Positions 1-7,691 of a stretch of 64,000 bases of DNA are shown here, one piece after another. The DNA comes from Brevirhabdus sp. (lineage in GTDB: Bacteria; Pseudomonadota; Alphaproteobacteria; Rhodobacterales; Rhodobacteraceae). Within the stretch, counting starts at the first letter, position 1. Each line of letters opens with the position of its first letter. Below the pieces are notes generated by a model. That model was given only the letters and a program-made list of their open reading frames with translations. It made no database searches and was not told the origin of the DNA. The DNA lies in assembly GCA_024637315.1 (NCBI GenBank), contig JAGXFH010000034.1:1-64000 (forward strand), read 5' to 3'. Both the position numbers and the translations under genes were made by a program.

Positions 1-1
1 G

Positions 2-223
2 GCGGCGGATGCGTTTCCGGTGATGGGCGGCATGACCACCTTCGACAGCATCGGCGAGTATAACGACCGGATGCTCTGCGGCGCGCCGACGCTGGAGCCG
101 CGGCTGACCCCGGTGCCGGTGCGCATTCCGCAGCCGCAGCCGGGCGATTACGGCTCTATCTACGAGATCCAGAAGGCGCTGGGGAACCGCGGCTTCGAAA
201 CCTACACGGAAGAAGACGCATGA
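2..223 (+). CDS. 3' end of an unrecognised catabolic gene
   Basis: Only the last 73 codons are in the window; the frame is open from the left edge and ends at TGA 221-223. The visible tail contains GGMTTFDSIGEYNDRMLCGAP and ends FETYTEEDA. I cannot assign it to a family from this piece. Its stop overlaps the ATG of the next gene as ATGA, so it is almost certainly the upstream member of the same sugar-acid operon. In known erythronate/threonate clusters the partners are a kinase, an aldolase or an isomerase, but nothing visible here decides between them. It has no membrane character. Confidence 0.7.
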   Translation, partial: AADAFPVMGGMTTFDSIGEYNDRMLCGAPTLEPRLTPVPVRIPQPQPGDYGSIYEIQKALGNRGFETYTEEDA

Positions 224-1104
224 CCAGACCGAAGACAGGATTCATCGGACTTGGCCTGATGGGCAGTGCGATGGTGCAGCGACTGCTGGACCAGGGCTAT
301 CCGATGACCGTGATCGCCAACCGCAGCCGCGAAGCGGTCGATGCGGCGGTCAAGCGCGGCGCGGTCGAGGTCGGATCGGCGCGGGAACTGGCGGCGGCGT
401 CCGACATCGTCATGCTCTGCATGTCCACCTCCGAGCAGGTCGAAAGCCGGATCTACGGCGAAGAGGGCATGTTGGCGGGGATTGGCGAGGGCGCTGTCGT
501 GATCGACTTCGGCACCTCGCTGCCGGGCTCGACCCGGAAGATCGCCGAGGCCATGTCGGCGAAGGGGGCCGCCTATCTCGACGCGCCGCTTGGCCGCACC
601 CCGAGCCATGGGCGCGAGGGCAAGCTGAACATCATGGGCGCGGGCGACAGGGCGGCGTTTGACCGGGTGCGTCCGGTGCTGGACGACCTGGGCGAGAATG
701 TCTTTCACGTCGGCCCGTCCGGGGCCGGTCACACGCTGAAGCTGATCAACAATTTCTTCGCCATGACCACCGCCTGTTCGATGGCCGAAGCCTTCGCGAT
801 GGCCGATCTGGCCGGCCTGCCGCGGCAAAGCCTCTACGATGTGATGGCGGCGGGGCCGCTTCACTCCGGGATGATGGATTTCGTCAAGGCCGAGGCGATC
901 GACGGCGAGATAAAGCTCGCCTTCAGCGTCGCCAATGCCGCCAAGGATGTCGGATACTACACCCGCATGGCCGAAGATCTGGACGCGCCGACACAGATGA
1001 GCGGCGCCGCCCGGAACCTGCTGGCGCTGGCCAAGGCGCAGGGCTATGCCGACCGCATGGTGCCCGAGATGGTGCATTACTTCGAGGAGTTGTTCGGCAA
1101 ATGA
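220..1104 (+). CDS. NAD(P)-dependent oxidoreductase, 3-hydroxyisobutyrate dehydrogenase family
   Basis: A 294-residue cytosolic dehydrogenase of the beta-hydroxyacid dehydrogenase family (HIBADH, GarR, LtnD). The Rossmann motif GLGLMG is at residues 10-15 and the catalytic-lysine segment GHTLKLINN places Lys at residue 174, as in the family. The length is typical (about 290-300). The start ATG at 220 overlaps the previous stop, and its own stop overlaps the next start (ATGA at 1101-1104), so the five genes here are translationally coupled. With a DenD-like gene two genes downstream, oxidation of a C4 sugar acid such as L-threonate is a reasonable guess, but substrate cannot be read from sequence. 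Confidence 0.88.
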   Translation: MTRPKTGFIGLGLMGSAMVQRLLDQGYPMTVIANRSREAVDAAVKRGAVEVGSARELAAASDIVMLCMSTSEQVESRIYGEEGMLAGIGEGAVVIDFGTSLPGSTRKIAEAMSAKGAAYLDAPLGRTPSHGREGKLNIMGAGDRAAFDRVRPVLDDLGENVFHVGPSGAGHTLKLINNFFAMTTACSMAEAFAMADLAGLPRQSLYDVMAAGPLHSGMMDFVKAEAIDGEIKLAFSVANAAKDVGYYTRMAEDLDAPTQMSGAARNLLALAKAQGYADRMVPEMVHYFEELFGK

Positions 1105-1820
1105 GACTGAAGGGCAAACGCGCATTCATCACCGCTGCGGGCCAGGGCATCGGCCGCGCGACCGCCGAGGCGTTCATCGCCGAGGGCGCTGTAGTGGTGG
1201 CCACCGATCTGAACCCCGACCTGCTGACCGGACTGGACTGCCGGACCGCGGCGCTCGACGTGACCGATGATGCGGCGGTGACACAGGCGGTCGTCGAGGC
1301 CGCCCCGGACATCCTGGTGAATTTCGCCGGTTTCGTGCATAACGGCACGATTCTGGAGGCGAGCGACGCGGATTGGGATTTCGCCTTCCGGCTGAACACG
1401 CGAGCGATGTTCAAGGCGATGCAGGCGGCGATTCCGGGCATGCTGGAACGTGGACACGGCTCGATCATCAACATGTCCTCGGTCGCCTCCTCGCTCAAGG
1501 GCGTGCCGAACCGGTTCGTCTATACCGCCAGCAAGGCGGCGGTGATCGGGATGACGAAATCGGTGGCCATAGACTACATCACCCGCGGCATCCGCTGCAA
1601 CTGCATCTGCCCCGGCACGGTCGACAGCCCCAGCCTGCAAGACCGGCTGCGCGCCACCGGCGACTATGACGCGGCGATGACGGCGTTCGTCGCGCGCCAG
1701 CCGCTGGGCCGGCTGGGCCGGGCCGAGGAAATCGCGGCGCTGGCGGTCTATCTCGGCTCCGACGAAAGCGCCTACACGACCGGACAGGCGCATGTCGCCG
1801 ATGGCGGGCTGACGCTGTGA
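1101..1820 (+). CDS. Short-chain dehydrogenase/reductase
   Basis: A classical SDR of 239 residues. The cofactor motif T-A-A-G-Q-G-I-G spans residues 11-18, the NMSS serine is near residue 126, and the catalytic pair is Tyr141/Lys145 in YTASK. The acidic residue after beta-2 (ATDLNPD) suggests NAD(H) preference, as in known family members. It looks like the subgroup that includes DHRS6/BDH2-type and 2-keto-3-deoxy-L-fuconate dehydrogenases, which is a family resemblance rather than a proven role. It is coupled by ATGA to the gene before and by GTGA to the gene after, so it probably works in the same sugar-acid route. Confidence 0.9.
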   Translation: MRLKGKRAFITAAGQGIGRATAEAFIAEGAVVVATDLNPDLLTGLDCRTAALDVTDDAAVTQAVVEAAPDILVNFAGFVHNGTILEASDADWDFAFRLNTRAMFKAMQAAIPGMLERGHGSIINMSSVASSLKGVPNRFVYTASKAAVIGMTKSVAIDYITRGIRCNCICPGTVDSPSLQDRLRATGDYDAAMTAFVARQPLGRLGRAEEIAALAVYLGSDESAYTTGQAHVADGGLTL

Positions 1821-2779
1821 GGGTCCTGATCACCGGCGGCGGCGGCTTTCTGGGACAAAAGCTGGCCCACGCGCTGGTTCGGCGCGGCCAGATCCGGGGC
1901 AGGGCGATCACCGCGATGGACCTCGTCGATGTCGTGCCGCCCGCCAGGGTCAGCGCCGACATCCCGGTCGAAACCCATGCCCGCGACATCTCTGATCCTG
2001 CCGCGCTGGCCGAGAGTTTCCGGCACAAGCCCGACATCGTCTGGCATCTGGCGGCGGTCGTCTCGGGCGCCGCCGAGGCCGACATGGACCTTGGCTACCG
2101 CGTCAACCTGACTGGCTCATGGAACATCTTCGAGGCGGCGCGGGCGGCGGGCAACGCCCCGGTCCTGGTCTATGCCTCAAGCTGGGCGGCGCATGGCGGC
2201 GAGGAACCACAGGTGATCGAGGACGGGGTCGAGCTGAACCCGCAAACCTCGTACGGCACCCAGAAGGTGATCGGCGAATTGCTGCTCAACGACTACAGCC
2301 GGCGCGGGCTGCTCGACGGGCGCGGGCTGCGCCTGCCCACCGTCAGCATCCGGCCGGGCAAGGCCAATCTCGCGGCGTCCTCGTTCATGTCGTCGATCTT
2401 CCGCGACACGATGGAGGGGCGCAGGTCGAATTGCCCGGTGGATCGCGATTTTCCGGTCTGGCATACCGCGCCCCGGACCGTCGTGGCGAACCTGATCCAC
2501 GCCGCCGAGGTGCCGGCCGGGGATTTCGGCGCCAACCGCAACATCAACCTGCCGGGCCGCACCGACACAATCGGCGAAATGATCGACGCGATGACGCGGG
2601 TGTTCGGCCCCGAGGCCGAGAACCGCATCACCTGGGATCCCGACCCGGTGATCGAGGCGATCGTCACCGGCTGGCGGGCGCATTGCAAGCCGGGCAAGGG
2701 CGCGCGGCTGGGCTTTCAGGCCGACAAGGATTTCGCCGACACCGTCCGCTGGTTCATCGCCGACGACATCGCCCGATGA
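1817..2779 (+). CDS. denD: D-erythronate dehydrogenase-like NAD-dependent epimerase/dehydratase family protein
   Basis: A 320-residue extended SDR. The NAD motif GGGGFLG is at residues 7-13 and the catalytic YGTQK has Tyr146 and Lys150. The stretches QTSYGTQKVIGELLLNDYSR and RPGKANLAASSF resemble DenD, which oxidises D-erythronate to 2-oxo-D-erythronate in C4 sugar-acid catabolism. The start is GTG at 1817, overlapping the SDR stop; the stop overlaps the transporter start as ATGA. The HIBADH-type dehydrogenase upstream fits a tetronate pathway. Symbol by similarity; substrate not proven. Confidence 0.8.
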   Translation: MRVLITGGGGFLGQKLAHALVRRGQIRGRAITAMDLVDVVPPARVSADIPVETHARDISDPAALAESFRHKPDIVWHLAAVVSGAAEADMDLGYRVNLTGSWNIFEAARAAGNAPVLVYASSWAAHGGEEPQVIEDGVELNPQTSYGTQKVIGELLLNDYSRRGLLDGRGLRLPTVSIRPGKANLAASSFMSSIFRDTMEGRRSNCPVDRDFPVWHTAPRTVVANLIHAAEVPAGDFGANRNINLPGRTDTIGEMIDAMTRVFGPEAENRITWDPDPVIEAIVTGWRAHCKPGKGARLGFQADKDFADTVRWFIADDIAR

Positions 2780-3684
2780 TCGTCGCCCCGCGCGAAGACC
2801 GGCTGGGGCTGGCCGTCGGCATCCTTGCCGTCAGCTTTTTCCTGTTCGCCACGATGGACACCATCGCCAAGGTGCTGGTGACCTCCGGTATTCCGGGGAT
2901 CCAGGTCGCGCTGATGCGGTTCTTCTGGCACGCGGTGGCGGCGTTGATCTTCTTTCTGCCGCGCTTCGGCCCCTCGGTGCTGAAAAGCGCGGCTCCCCGG
3001 TTGCAGGTGATCCGCGCGCTGGGACTGATGGGGTCGACGATCTTCAATTTCATCGCGGTCGGGTTCCTGCCGCTGACCGTGACGATCTCGATCTTTTTCG
3101 CGTCACCGCTGCTGATGAGCCTTCTGGCGATCCCGATGCTGGGCGAAAAGGTCGGCATCCGCCGCCTGACCGGAATCGCGGTCGGATTCGTCGGCGTGCT
3201 GGTGATCACCCAGCCGTGGTCGGCAGAGTTTCACCCGGCGATGTTTCTGTCGCTGGCGGCGATGTCCTGCGCCTCGTTCTACTTCATCATGACCCGCAAG
3301 CTGGCAGGGACCGACAACAACCCGGTCACGCAGATCTACGGCAGCGTCATTCCCGCACTGGTCATAGCACCCTTCGGCCTGGCGTTCTGGATTGGCCCTG
3401 AATTCTGGTGGCAATGGCTGCTGCTGGTGCTGATCGGGGTCCTGGGGTTTGTCGGCCATTCGATCCTGACCGTGGCCTACCGCTATGCCGAGGCCAGCCG
3501 CGTAGCGCCGGTGGTCTATTCGCAGATCCTCTATGCCACCTTCTACAGTTGGCTGATCTTTGCCGCGATCCCGACTGCATCGACCGCACTTGGCACCGCG
3601 ATCATCGCGGCCAGCGGCATCTACATCTGGGCGCGGGAACGGGCGCTGAAGAAGAAATCGACGGCCTTGCCGGACAACCGCTAG
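2776..3684 (+). CDS. EamA/DMT-family transporter
   Basis: A 302-residue integral membrane protein with roughly ten hydrophobic segments in two repeats of five, the usual drug/metabolite transporter layout (for example [20 protein letters not shown] at the N terminus and the second EamA half from about residue 150). It is the last gene of the sugar-acid operon, coupled by ATGA to denD, so it may export or import a pathway intermediate; that is inference. Its stop TAG overlaps the stop of the convergent msrB in a shared CTAG. The short C-terminal tail is basic (RERALKKKS) and probably cytoplasmic. Confidence 0.88.
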   Translation: MIVAPREDRLGLAVGILAVSFFLFATMDTIAKVLVTSGIPGIQVALMRFFWHAVAALIFFLPRFGPSVLKSAAPRLQVIRALGLMGSTIFNFIAVGFLPLTVTISIFFASPLLMSLLAIPMLGEKVGIRRLTGIAVGFVGVLVITQPWSAEFHPAMFLSLAAMSCASFYFIMTRKLAGTDNNPVTQIYGSVIPALVIAPFGLAFWIGPEFWWQWLLLVLIGVLGFVGHSILTVAYRYAEASRVAPVVYSQILYATFYSWLIFAAIPTASTALGTAIIAASGIYIWARERALKKKSTALPDNR

Positions 3685-4073
3685 GCGTCGGGCTTGAAAT
3701 CCAGCGCCACGCCGTTGATGCAGTAGCGCAGGCCGGTGGGCGCGGGGCCATCCGGGAAGACATGGCCCAGATGCGCGTCGCAGCGGTTGCAATGCACTTC
3801 GGTGCGTTTCATGAACCAGCTGTTGTCGCTGCTCTCGCCGACCATTTCGGCGTCCTTCGGCTGGTAGAAAGACGGCCAGCCGGTGCCGCTGTCGAACTTG
3901 TGCGCCGAATCGAAAACCGGGGCGCCGCAACAGATGCAGGTGAAGGTGCCGGGCTGCTTCGGAAAATCGTCATGGGTGAAGGCGCGTTCGGTGCCGTGCT
4001 TGCGGGTGACCTTGTAGGCCAGATCCGACAGCCGGTCTTGCCATTCGGCATCGGTTTTCACGATCTTCTCCAT
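3681..4073 (-). CDS. msrB: Peptide-methionine (R)-S-oxide reductase MsrB
   Basis: A 130-residue protein that reduces methionine-R-sulfoxide in proteins. Zinc ligands are the pairs Cys46/Cys49 and Cys95/Cys98. The catalytic cysteine is Cys118 in RYCIN, and GTGWPSF and [13 protein letters not shown] are family signatures. The start at 4073 was chosen because an AAAGGA ribosome site lies just upstream and the longer reading frame adds 32 residues with no family match. There is no signal peptide, so it is cytosolic. A short inverted repeat (TATCA-tg-TGATA, 4113-4124) lies about 40 bases upstream. It is convergent with the EamA gene. Confidence 0.95.
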   Translation of the reverse strand: MEKIVKTDAEWQDRLSDLAYKVTRKHGTERAFTHDDFPKQPGTFTCICCGAPVFDSAHKFDSGTGWPSFYQPKDAEMVGESSDNSWFMKRTEVHCNRCDAHLGHVFPDGPAPTGLRYCINGVALDFKPDA

Positions 4074-4210
4074 GCGCGATCCTTTCCGGGCCAAGGCAAA
4101 GCCCTTGTCATATATCATGTGATACAAGGCCTGAAAGCGATATGTAACCCGCTGACCCTGCTTCGCCAAGCCGGTGTCACGGATGGGTGATGGCAGGGAA
4201 AGGAGCGGCG

Positions 4211-4951
4211 ATGGAGGTGTTTCGCAAGGGGTCCTACACGGTCCGGCTGGACGCCAACGCGGCCGATCTTCGCGCCGCCCAGCGGCTGCGCTGGCAGGCG
4301 TTCCGCGCCGGCCAGGGCGGGGACGGCGTCGATGCCGACCGCTACGATGCGCTGTGCCGCCACGTCCTGGTCGAGGAAGCGGCAGGCGGGCGGCTGGTCT
4401 GCACGTTCCGGATCATGCTGCTGAACGGCGGCAGCCAGATCGCGCAATGCTACTCGGCGCAGTATTACGGGCTGTCGGGCCTGCAGGACTATGCAGGCCG
4501 GATGGTCGAGATGGGGCGGTTCTGCATCCGTCCGGGGCTGCAGGATCCGGACATCCTGCGCGTGGCCTGGGGCGCGATGACACGGGTCGTGGCGGAAGAG
4601 CGCGTCGATCTGATGTTCGGCTGTTCCTCGTTCGGGGGGATCGAGGCGGGCGACTATCTCGATGCCTTCGCGGTGCTCAAGGCCCGGCATCTGGCGCCGA
4701 AGCGCTGGCTGCCGGCGGTCAAGGCGCCGAACGTGTTCCGGTTCGCCGCAAGGCTGCGGCGCAAACCCGACCTTCGGGCGGCGATGGCAAAGATGCCGCC
4801 GCTGCTCAAGTCCTACCTGATGATGGGCGGCTGGGTCAGCGATCACGCGGTCGTCGATGCCGAGATGAACACGCTGCACGTCTTCACCGGGGTCGAGATC
4901 ACGGCGATTCCGGCGGCCCGCGCGCGGCTGTTGCGGGCGATCGCGGGATAG
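4211..4951 (+). CDS. OlsB-like N-acyltransferase (GNAT-type, second copy)
   Basis: A 246-residue acyl-ACP-dependent N-acyltransferase of the OlsB/hemolysin-like family. It shares with the olsB gene at 48817 the sequence A-A-Q-R-L-R near the N terminus, the EMGR/ELGR-C signature, the FGC/FGV-S-F motif and a RHLAPK stretch. The ATG at 4211 is preferred over upstream GTG 4187 and ATG 4190 because an AGGAG site lies six bases before it. Unlike the other copy it has no adjacent olsA acyltransferase, so the full ornithine-lipid pathway is not encoded here. It may make a lyso-aminolipid with another head group; that is speculation. Confidence 0.8.
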   Translation: MEVFRKGSYTVRLDANAADLRAAQRLRWQAFRAGQGGDGVDADRYDALCRHVLVEEAAGGRLVCTFRIMLLNGGSQIAQCYSAQYYGLSGLQDYAGRMVEMGRFCIRPGLQDPDILRVAWGAMTRVVAEERVDLMFGCSSFGGIEAGDYLDAFAVLKARHLAPKRWLPAVKAPNVFRFAARLRRKPDLRAAMAKMPPLLKSYLMMGGWVSDHAVVDAEMNTLHVFTGVEITAIPAARARLLRAIAG

Positions 4952-4972
4952 CGCGGCGCCCTGCGTGACGCC

Positions 4973-5007
4973 GGCCCGCGGCGGGGATATTTTCAAACCG
5001 AAGAAGG
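4973..5007 (+). repeat. Dispersed intergenic repeat, copy 1
   Basis: The sequence contains GCGGCGGGGATATTTTC followed by AAACCGAAGAAGG. It is one of seven copies of a GGCGGGGATATTT-type element in this window and sits between two plus-strand genes. Confidence 0.6.
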
Positions 5008-5046
5008 GTCATTGACGCTTGCCTGCCGGGGCATTAGCTGGCGGGC

Positions 5047-6855
5047 ATGGCCCGTGCTCCGTTATTGCAGCTTTCCGATATTTCCCTGACCTTCGGCGGC
5101 GATCCGCTGTTTCAGGGGCTGGATCTGGTTATCCAGCCCGGCGATCGGGTGGCGCTTGTCGGGCGCAACGGATCGGGCAAATCGACGCTGATGAAGGTGA
5201 TGGCGCGGCTCGTCGAGGCTGACGGCGGCACCCGCACCATACCGCCCGGCGTCACCGTCGGCTACATGGAGCAGCATCCCGAGATGGCCGGCTTCACGAC
5301 GCTTGGCGATTTCGCCGCCAGCGGCCTGCCGGAGGGCGAGGATTACCGCGTCGCGGTGGTCGCCGAGGGCTTGAAGTTCGATCCCGAAACCCCGGTCGCG
5401 ACCGCCTCGGGCGGCGAGCGGCGGCGCGCCGCACTGGCCAAGCTCCTGGCCGAGGCGCCGGAACTGATGCTGCTCGACGAGCCGACCAACCATCTTGACA
5501 TCCAGGCGATCCGCTGGCTCGAGGACGAGCTGCGCGAGACCCGCAAGGCCTTCGTGCTGATTTCGCATGACCGCGCCTTCCTGCGCGCGCTGACCCGCGC
5601 GACCCTGTGGATCGACCGCGGCCAGGTGCGCCGGCAGGAACAGGGATTCGAGGCGTTCGAGGCCTGGCGCGACAAGATCTGGGAAGAAGAGGACGAGGCC
5701 CGCCACAAGCTCGAGCGCAAGATCAAGTCCGAGGGCCGCTGGGCGGTCGAGGGGATATCCGCACGCCGCAAGCGCAACATGGGCCGGGTGCGTGCGCTCG
5801 CCGATCTGCGCGCCGAGCGCGCCTCGATGATCCGGCGTCAGGGAACGGCAGAGATGGCGCTCGACGCGGGGCAGAAATCCGGCAAGCGGGTGATCGTGGC
5901 CGAAGCGATTTCCAAGACCTTCGACGGCAGGCCGATCGTGCAGGATTTCTCGCTGCAGATCGCCCGCGGCGACCGGATCGCGTTCGTCGGGCCGAACGGG
6001 GTGGGCAAGACCACGCTGTTGAAAATGCTGACCGGAGAGATCGCGCCGGATGCCGGCGCCGTCAAGCTGGGCACCAATCTGCAGATCGCGGTCTTCGACC
6101 AGGCGCGCGGCGGCCTGGCCCCGGATCAAAGCCTGTGGGAGAACCTGACCGGCGATCCCAAGATGGGGGTGTCGGGTAAGGCCGACCAGGTGATGGTGCG
6201 CGGCCAGCCGCGCCATGTGGTGAGCTACCTCAAGGATTTCCTGTTTTCCGACGCGCAGGTGCGCGCCCCCGTCCGCAGCCTGTCGGGCGGCGAGAAGGCG
6301 CGGCTCTTGCTGGCGCGGATCATGGCGCGCGAAAGCAACCTGCTGGTGCTCGACGAGCCGACCAACGATCTGGATGTCGAGACGCTGGACCTGTTGCAAG
6401 AGGTGCTGGGCGATTATGACGGCACCGTGCTTCTGGTCAGTCACGACCGCGATTTCATCGACCGCGTCGCCACGATGACCGTGGCGATGGAGGGCGACGG
6501 GCGCGCCGTGGTCTATGCCGGCGGCTGGAGCGATTACCAGGCGCAACGGGGCCAGCGGGCCGAACCGGAGGCGACCGAAAAGCCGAAACCGGGCAAGCCG
6601 CCGGCAGCAGGCGGGGCGCGGCCCTCGGGGCTGTCGTTTACCGAGCGACACCGGCTGGACGCCTTGCCGGGCCTGATCGACCGGCTCGAGGCCGAGATCG
6701 GCAAGCTCGGCGAACTGCTTTCGGATCCAGAGCTTTACAGCCGCGAACCGGTCAAGTTCCGCAAGGCCAGCGAGGCCATGGCGCAGCGCGAAGCGGCGCT
6801 GGCCGGGGCCGAAGAGGAATGGCTTGACCTGGAACAAAAGGCCGCGGCCGAGTAG
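5047..6855 (+). CDS. uup: ABC-F family ATPase, Uup type
   Basis: A 602-residue soluble protein with two ATPase domains and no membrane segments. Walker A of domain 1 is GRNGSGKST (residues 39-47); signature SGGERRR and Walker B LLDEPTNHLD follow. Domain 2 has GPNGVGKTT, SGGEKAR and VLDEPTNDLD. The linker between domains is basic and helical, and the C terminus (about 545-600) is a Glu/Lys/Ala-rich coiled coil, the Uup subtype feature. ABC-F proteins act at the ribosome or on branched DNA (Uup). It stands alone, with ATG at 5047 just after copy 1 of the intergenic repeat. Confidence 0.9.
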   Translation: MARAPLLQLSDISLTFGGDPLFQGLDLVIQPGDRVALVGRNGSGKSTLMKVMARLVEADGGTRTIPPGVTVGYMEQHPEMAGFTTLGDFAASGLPEGEDYRVAVVAEGLKFDPETPVATASGGERRRAALAKLLAEAPELMLLDEPTNHLDIQAIRWLEDELRETRKAFVLISHDRAFLRALTRATLWIDRGQVRRQEQGFEAFEAWRDKIWEEEDEARHKLERKIKSEGRWAVEGISARRKRNMGRVRALADLRAERASMIRRQGTAEMALDAGQKSGKRVIVAEAISKTFDGRPIVQDFSLQIARGDRIAFVGPNGVGKTTLLKMLTGEIAPDAGAVKLGTNLQIAVFDQARGGLAPDQSLWENLTGDPKMGVSGKADQVMVRGQPRHVVSYLKDFLFSDAQVRAPVRSLSGGEKARLLLARIMARESNLLVLDEPTNDLDVETLDLLQEVLGDYDGTVLLVSHDRDFIDRVATMTVAMEGDGRAVVYAGGWSDYQAQRGQRAEPEATEKPKPGKPPAAGGARPSGLSFTERHRLDALPGLIDRLEAEIGKLGELLSDPELYSREPVKFRKASEAMAQREAALAGAEEEWLDLEQKAAAE

Positions 6856-6963
6856 GCTTGATCTGGCTCACAACCATGGCGGAATCGGTGGTTATATGCC
6901 GATATACGTTCACAAAAATGTGTGATCCTTACAACGCCCGGAACTCGGCCTACCTGTCGTTTG

Positions 6964-6992
6964 TTGACCAGGCATGCGCGGCCGATTATGAT
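6964..6992 (+). promoter_or_regulatory. Sigma-70-type promoter of the outer-membrane protein gene
   Basis: TTGACC at 6964-6969, a 17-base spacer, then TATGAT at 6987-6992, close to consensus. The -10 box lies inside the first copy of a 39-bp tandem duplication, so a second TATGAT occurs at 7026-7031 without a matching -35. Confidence 0.7.
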
Positions 6993-7006
6993 CGCGTGGC
7001 AAGAAA
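6972..7006 (+). repeat. Direct repeat copy 1 (35 identical bases, period 39)
   Basis: Begins GCATGCGCGGCCGATTATGA and ends GGCAAGAAA. It is repeated exactly at 7011-7045 after the four bases ACAA. The unit overlaps the -10 box of the promoter. Confidence 0.95.
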
Positions 7007-7010
7007 ACAA

Positions 7011-7045
7011 GCATGCGCGGCCGATTATGATCGCGTGGCAAGAAA
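7011..7045 (+). repeat. Direct repeat copy 2
   Basis: Identical to 6972-7006. It ends one base before the TGGAGG ribosome site (7046-7051) of the next gene, so the duplication lengthens the leader and repeats the -10-like TATGAT. Confidence 0.95.
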
Positions 7046-7057
7046 TGGAGGCACGGA

Positions 7058-7645
7058 ATGAGAATTCTGACGACAGCAAGTATTATTGCGCTGACAGCTG
7101 CACCGGTAATGGCAGGCGGCCTGAGCGATCCGATCATCACCCCCGCACCGGTGGTTCAGGTTGCACCCGTTCAGATGACGGGCGACTGGACCGGCGGTTA
7201 TGTCGGTGGCCAACTGGGCTACGGCAGCGTCGATGTTGGCGGGACCGATGGCGATGGATTCCTTGGCGGTCTGCACGCCGGTTACCAGCAGGATCTCGGC
7301 ACATTCGTTGTCGGCGCCGAAGCCGATTATGACTTTTCAGACATCGAACTGGATGGCGGCGCCGGCACGATCGACAATATCGGTCGTCTGAAAGTCCGCG
7401 GTGGCTATGATCTGGGCAACACGCTTGTCTACGGTGCCTTGGGCGCTGCCCATGCCGATGCCGAGGTTGGCGGCACCGATCTGAACGATTGGGGCTGGCT
7501 GGCCGGTGTGGGCCTTGATTACCGGGTCAGCGACGCGATCACCGTCGGTGGCGAGGTTCTGTACCACCAGTTCGACGATTTCGACGATTCCGGCGTGGAT
7601 GTCGATGCGACGACCATCGCCGCGCGGGTATCCTACCACTTCTAG
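7058..7645 (+). CDS. Outer-membrane beta-barrel protein (opacity/Omp25 type)
   Basis: A 195-residue protein with a signal peptide (residues 1 to about 19, cleaved after AAPVMA) and a Gly/Asp/Tyr-rich barrel of about eight predicted strands with alternating aromatic residues. It ends VSYHF with the terminal phenylalanine typical of barrels recognised by the BAM complex. GDWTGGYVGGQLGYG near the N terminus is the family start. It is monocistronic: strong promoter at 6964-6992, ribosome site at 7046-7051, and a rho-independent terminator directly after it. The leader carries an exact 39-bp tandem duplication. Role: probably a structural or adhesion-type outer-membrane protein; no specific function readable. 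Confidence 0.85.
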   Translation: MRILTTASIIALTAAPVMAGGLSDPIITPAPVVQVAPVQMTGDWTGGYVGGQLGYGSVDVGGTDGDGFLGGLHAGYQQDLGTFVVGAEADYDFSDIELDGGAGTIDNIGRLKVRGGYDLGNTLVYGALGAAHADAEVGGTDLNDWGWLAGVGLDYRVSDAITVGGEVLYHQFDDFDDSGVDVDATTIAARVSYHF

Positions 7646-7663
7646 GACCGCTTGAACCAACGC

Positions 7664-7691
7664 AAAAGGGCGCCCTCGCGGCGCCCTTTTT
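7664..7691 (+). terminator. Bidirectional rho-independent terminator
   Basis: An 11-bp stem, AAAAGGGCGCC (7664-7674) with GGCGCCCTTTT (7680-7690), a 5-base loop and a T run. The A run on the other side lets it serve the convergent decarboxylase gene too; its stop is at 7691-7693. Confidence 0.9.

Noticed and set aside
5062-6837. 591-codon minus-strand frame opposite uup
   Set aside because: Antisense shadow of the ABC-F gene.
6972-7045. CRISPR-like repeats
   Set aside because: Only two copies with a four-base gap; this is a simple tandem duplication.
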